DNA from: JAWLBY01 sp041687455
Lineage (GTDB): Bacteria > Pseudomonadota > Gammaproteobacteria > Xanthomonadales > Xanthomonadaceae
Length of the DNA stretch: 64,000 nucleotides
Assembly (NCBI GenBank): GCA_041687455.1
Contig: JAWLBY010000014.1
Coordinates: forward strand, 1 to 64,000
Reading direction: 5' to 3'
In this document: piece after piece, positions 61,115 through 64,000 of the stretch
Layout: each line of letters opens with the position of its first letter
Numbering within the stretch: the stretch's first letter is position 1
The notes under the pieces: model-generated
The model's input: only the letters and a program-made list of their open reading frames with translations
Database searches by the model: none
What the model was told of the DNA's origin: nothing
Made by a program: the position numbers and the translations under genes

Positions 61115-61247
61115 CCCGGCCTCACCCCGCGGGCGGGCGGCTTCAGTCGTGATCTTTCTCGTCTCCGATGGGTGCCGATCGCACCGATGCGGCCGATGCC
61201 GTTCGTGTTGCAGCATCGAAAACACGGACGGCCGCGGCGGCGCATCG

Positions 61248-61420
61248 GTTCGCCCTTCGATACCTCAGGGCGAACGGCTCCGATGGCGTGCCCTGCCGGA
61301 AGCCGGAAAGCGGAAGCCGGAACCCGGAAGCCGGACGCCGGACGCCGGACGCCGGATGCACCGCGCGTCCTGCGAACACGGCTCATGCTCCGGTGGGAGC
61401 GGCTTCAGCCGCGATCCCCC
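61248..61420. repeat. Dispersed hairpins and GGAAGCC tandem repeat
   Basis: The 61115-61577 gap holds no gene but three repeats: an inverted pair GTTCGCCCT...AGGGCGAAC at 61248-61275 (relative of the hairpin after aceA), a degenerate CCGGAAGCCGGAAAGCGGAAG-like tandem tract at 61295-61359 (quoted loosely), and a REP palindrome GGGAGCGGCTTCAGCCGCGA at about 61393-61412. Similar degenerate tracts lie at 28.15 and 38.28 kb. Confidence 0.7.
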
Positions 61421-61577
61421 GGTCGGCACCCTTCAGGAACAGTCCGGCCCGAGCGGCCGGTCCCACGGCGCCGACATCGCAGTTTGTTCCGGCGTTTGAA
61501 CGATCGACCCGGCGTGCGCAGCCACCGCCGGCCGCGCGCTGCAGTACGCTTGGGCGGTCCCCGCACCCGGAATCGCC

Positions 61578-63980
61578 ATGGATCAGGCCCGACGGCTCGA
61601 GGCCAACCGGATTCTCGAACGCCTGCTCGCGAGCAGCGCGGCCGAGCGTGACGCGCTGGCCCGCACGCTGTGCGGCGACGACGCCGAGCTGGCCGCGCTG
61701 GTCGCCCGGCTGCGCGCGCATGCGGAACAGGCCGACGACACCACGTTGCCGAACAACGCGGGCTGGCGCGATGCGCTCGAGGCGCTGGCCGACCCGCCGC
61801 CGGAGCTGCACGCGCTCGGCGCCTACCGGCTGCTGCGCCGACTCGGCATCGGCGGATCGGCCGAGGTCTACCTGGCCGAGCGCGAAGTCGACGGCGTGGT
61901 CCAGCGCGTCGCGCTGAAATACCTGCACGCCGACGCGCGATCGACCACCGGGCTGGCGCGCTTCCGGCAGGAACAGCAGATCCTCGCCCGGCTGACCCAC
62001 CCCGACATCGCCCGCGTGATCGACATCGGCCAGGCGCAATCGGGGCGGCCGTATTTCGTCATGGAGTACATCGACGGCGAGCCGATCGACACCTGGTGCG
62101 ACCGCCGCGATCTCGACATCCGCCAGCGACTGCGGCTGTTCGCGCGGGTCGTCGACGCGGTCGCCTACGCGCACCGGCACCTGGTCGTGCATCGCGACAT
62201 CAAGCCGAGCAACGTGCTGGTCGATCGCGACGGCAATCCGAAACTGGTCGACTTCGGCATCGCCAAGCTGCTCGACGAGCGCAGCGGCGAGACTGCACTG
62301 ACCGAGCCGGGCCGCAGCCCGGCGACGCCCGGCTACGCCAGCCCGGAACAACTGCTCGGCCACGGCGTCGGCCTCGCATCGGACGTCTATCAGCTCGGCA
62401 TCCTGCTGCACGTGCTGCTGATCGGCGTGCGCCCGCAGGTCGCTCGCGGCATCGCCGCCGACGAAGCCGCCGCACTGGCCGCCAGCGAACCGCCGCCGCC
62501 GTCGGTGCGGCTGCGGCGACTGCTGGACAGCGGCGACCGCCGCGGCGTACGCGACATCGCCGAGCACCGCCGCGCCGGCGTGCGCCGGCTGCTGCGAACG
62601 CTGGCCGGCGATCTCGACCGGATCGTGCTGCGCGCAATCGCGCTGCATCCGGAAGACCGCTATCCGAGCGCGGCGCATTTCGCCGAGGATGTCCGTGCGT
62701 TCCTCGCCGGCCGGCCGGTCAGCGCCCGCCGGCAATCGTGGTGGTACCTGCTCGGCAAGACATTCCGCCGCTATCCGCTGCCGATGGCGCTGGCGGTCGC
62801 GCTGATCGTGAGCCTGGCGGCGTTCGCGGCGGTCGTCACGAACATCGCGCTCGATCTCGACCGCGCGCGACGCACCGCGCAACTGCAGGGCCAGCTCGCC
62901 GGCAGCGTGCTCGACCACGTGATCGAGACGCTGCGCTCGCTGGAGCCGGAGCTGTCCGGCTTCGACCAGAGCCTCGCCCGCCTCGCGCTCGACCGCGCCG
63001 CCGAGGCGCCACCCGCGCGCTTCGGCGACGACCCGCTGACCCAGGCCCATCTGCGGCTGACGCTCGGCAAGGGCTACGAGACGCTGTGGGCGATCGACGA
63101 CGCCGAAGCGCAATACCGGGCTGCCGTCGCGCTGCTGCCGCAGCTCGATCGCTCCGAACGCACCGCGATCGAGCCGCTGGCGCTGAACGCGCTGGGCCGG
63201 ATCGGACGCGCCTCCGGCCGGCTCGATGACGCGATCGCCGCCTTCGAGCGGGTGCTGGCGCTGACCGATGGCGACGCCGCGGCTCGCACGCTCAACGCCT
63301 CGGCGCGGGCCAACCTCGCCACCGTGCTCGGCATGCGCGGCGAGCCGGAGCGGGTGCTGGCGCTGTACCGGCGCGCCGCGGTCGACTTCGATGCGATCTA
63401 CGGCCCGAGCCATCCGAACAGCATCGCGCTCGGCATGAACATCGTGCTGACGCTGCTGCAGGACGAATCGCGCGCGCCGGCGGACTGGCGCCGCGAAGCA
63501 CTGGAGCGGCTGGCCACGCTGGTGCCGCTGGCCGAACAGTCGCTCGGCCGGCAGGCCTCGCTGTCGATCCAGTTGCGACTGCTGCGCGGTCGCGCGCTGG
63601 TCTACCTGGCGCGCTTCGACGACGGCGTCGCGCAATTGCGCGAAACGTTGCCGGACGCGATGCAGGTGCTCGGCGAGCAGGGCCTGTCGACGCTGATGGC
63701 ACGGGCGGTGCTCGGCCACGCCATGGTCCGGCGCGGCGACCACGATGCCGGCATCGCCGAGTCCGAAGCGGCACTGGCGCAGTTCGTCGAACGCTGGGGC
63801 AGCGAACACCCGAACACCCGCGGGGTCGCCACCGACCTCGCGCTCGCCTATGCGTTCGCCGGCCGCCGCGACGACGCGATCCGGGTCGCGACCGGCTATT
63901 CGGTCGACCGCGATCTGCTCGCCGAAGACCGGCACTGGCAGCCGCTGCTCGATGACCCGCGGATGGCCGCACCGCGCTGA
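61578..63980 (+). CDS. membrane Ser/Thr protein kinase with TPR domain
   Basis: An 800-residue Hanks-type kinase. The kinase domain covers about 83-395: G-loop IGGSAEVYLAE, K114, H205-R206-D207, and D225 in DFGIAK. One membrane helix follows at about 404-427, then a C-terminal TPR-rich region. The N-terminal 80 residues are helical. Together with the upstream ECF sigma factor it probably forms a signalling pair. The stop lies 20 bases before the window end. Confidence 0.93.
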   Translation: MDQARRLEANRILERLLASSAAERDALARTLCGDDAELAALVARLRAHAEQADDTTLPNNAGWRDALEALADPPPELHALGAYRLLRRLGIGGSAEVYLAEREVDGVVQRVALKYLHADARSTTGLARFRQEQQILARLTHPDIARVIDIGQAQSGRPYFVMEYIDGEPIDTWCDRRDLDIRQRLRLFARVVDAVAYAHRHLVVHRDIKPSNVLVDRDGNPKLVDFGIAKLLDERSGETALTEPGRSPATPGYASPEQLLGHGVGLASDVYQLGILLHVLLIGVRPQVARGIAADEAAALAASEPPPPSVRLRRLLDSGDRRGVRDIAEHRRAGVRRLLRTLAGDLDRIVLRAIALHPEDRYPSAAHFAEDVRAFLAGRPVSARRQSWWYLLGKTFRRYPLPMALAVALIVSLAAFAAVVTNIALDLDRARRTAQLQGQLAGSVLDHVIETLRSLEPELSGFDQSLARLALDRAAEAPPARFGDDPLTQAHLRLTLGKGYETLWAIDDAEAQYRAAVALLPQLDRSERTAIEPLALNALGRIGRASGRLDDAIAAFERVLALTDGDAAARTLNASARANLATVLGMRGEPERVLALYRRAAVDFDAIYGPSHPNSIALGMNIVLTLLQDESRAPADWRREALERLATLVPLAEQSLGRQASLSIQLRLLRGRALVYLARFDDGVAQLRETLPDAMQVLGEQGLSTLMARAVLGHAMVRRGDHDAGIAESEAALAQFVERWGSEHPNTRGVATDLALAYAFAGRRDDAIRVATGYSVDRDLLAEDRHWQPLLDDPRMAAPR

Positions 63981-64000
63981 GCCGCGCTCACCGGCTCATC

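Overview
High-GC gammaproteobacterial chromosome, most likely from the Xanthomonadales/Lysobacterales. The pointers are a xanthomonadin-type aryl-polyene pigment locus with a XanB2-like chorismatase, the tyrS / M23 peptidase / anmK neighbourhood beside rRNA-type promoters, a recC-recB-recD operon, and REP-type palindromes. Genes are densely packed, commonly overlapping by 1-17 bases, and no tRNA, CRISPR array or prophage is visible.

Layout. 0-12.8 kb is housekeeping: tandem rRNA-type promoters pointing off the left edge, tyrS, an M23 peptidase, anmK with an AmpG-like permease (cell-wall recycling), an exonuclease III/Crc-family gene divergent from pyrE, a phosphomannomutase with a membrane-anchored N-terminal half, dut-coaBC and radC. 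12.9-22.1 kb holds an HD-like protein and the pigment locus: a minus-strand operon (ACP, membrane protein, two dehydratases, acyltransferase, LolA-like carrier, MMPL exporter) divergent from a flavin halogenase-like enzyme and the chorismatase. 22.1-23.6 kb is an array of 18 short palindromes mixed with three extra copies of the chorismatase gene's 3' end. 23.7-28.1 kb is the glyoxylate shunt (aceB, aceA) with a divergent LysR regulator. 28.2-34.5 kb has an acyltransferase, arfB and a MacB-like ABC transporter operon with three different adaptor proteins. 34.5-39.2 kb has a duplicated ltaE fragment beside a REPIN, ltaE, a metallo-beta-lactamase-fold hydrolase, two unknown proteins and a tandem universal stress protein. 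39.3-48.1 kb is recCBD. 48.2-64 kb is accessory.

The most interesting region is 49.3-54.2 kb. Six minus-strand genes run head to tail: a two-lobed pepsin-like aspartic protease without a signal peptide, a GNAT acetyltransferase, a 53-residue peptide, a SonM/omphalotin-type peptide backbone N-methyltransferase, a 70-residue peptide, and a TPR-GGDEF protein. The methyltransferase carries the borosin catalytic pattern Y70/R76/Y80/Y102. The two short peptides flanking it share an N-terminal motif and a downstream C-x-L-L motif, so they look like paired precursors of a split-borosin RiPP (ribosomally made, backbone N-methylated peptide), with a candidate protease and acetyltransferase encoded alongside.

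A second theme is copying of host gene fragments into palindrome-rich intergenic DNA, seen independently at xanB2 and ltaE. The right end carries a PagL-like outer-membrane protein, a LysR regulator, a monohaem beta-propeller protein, a homocysteine S-methyltransferase-type enzyme, and an ECF sigma factor followed by a membrane Ser/Thr kinase.
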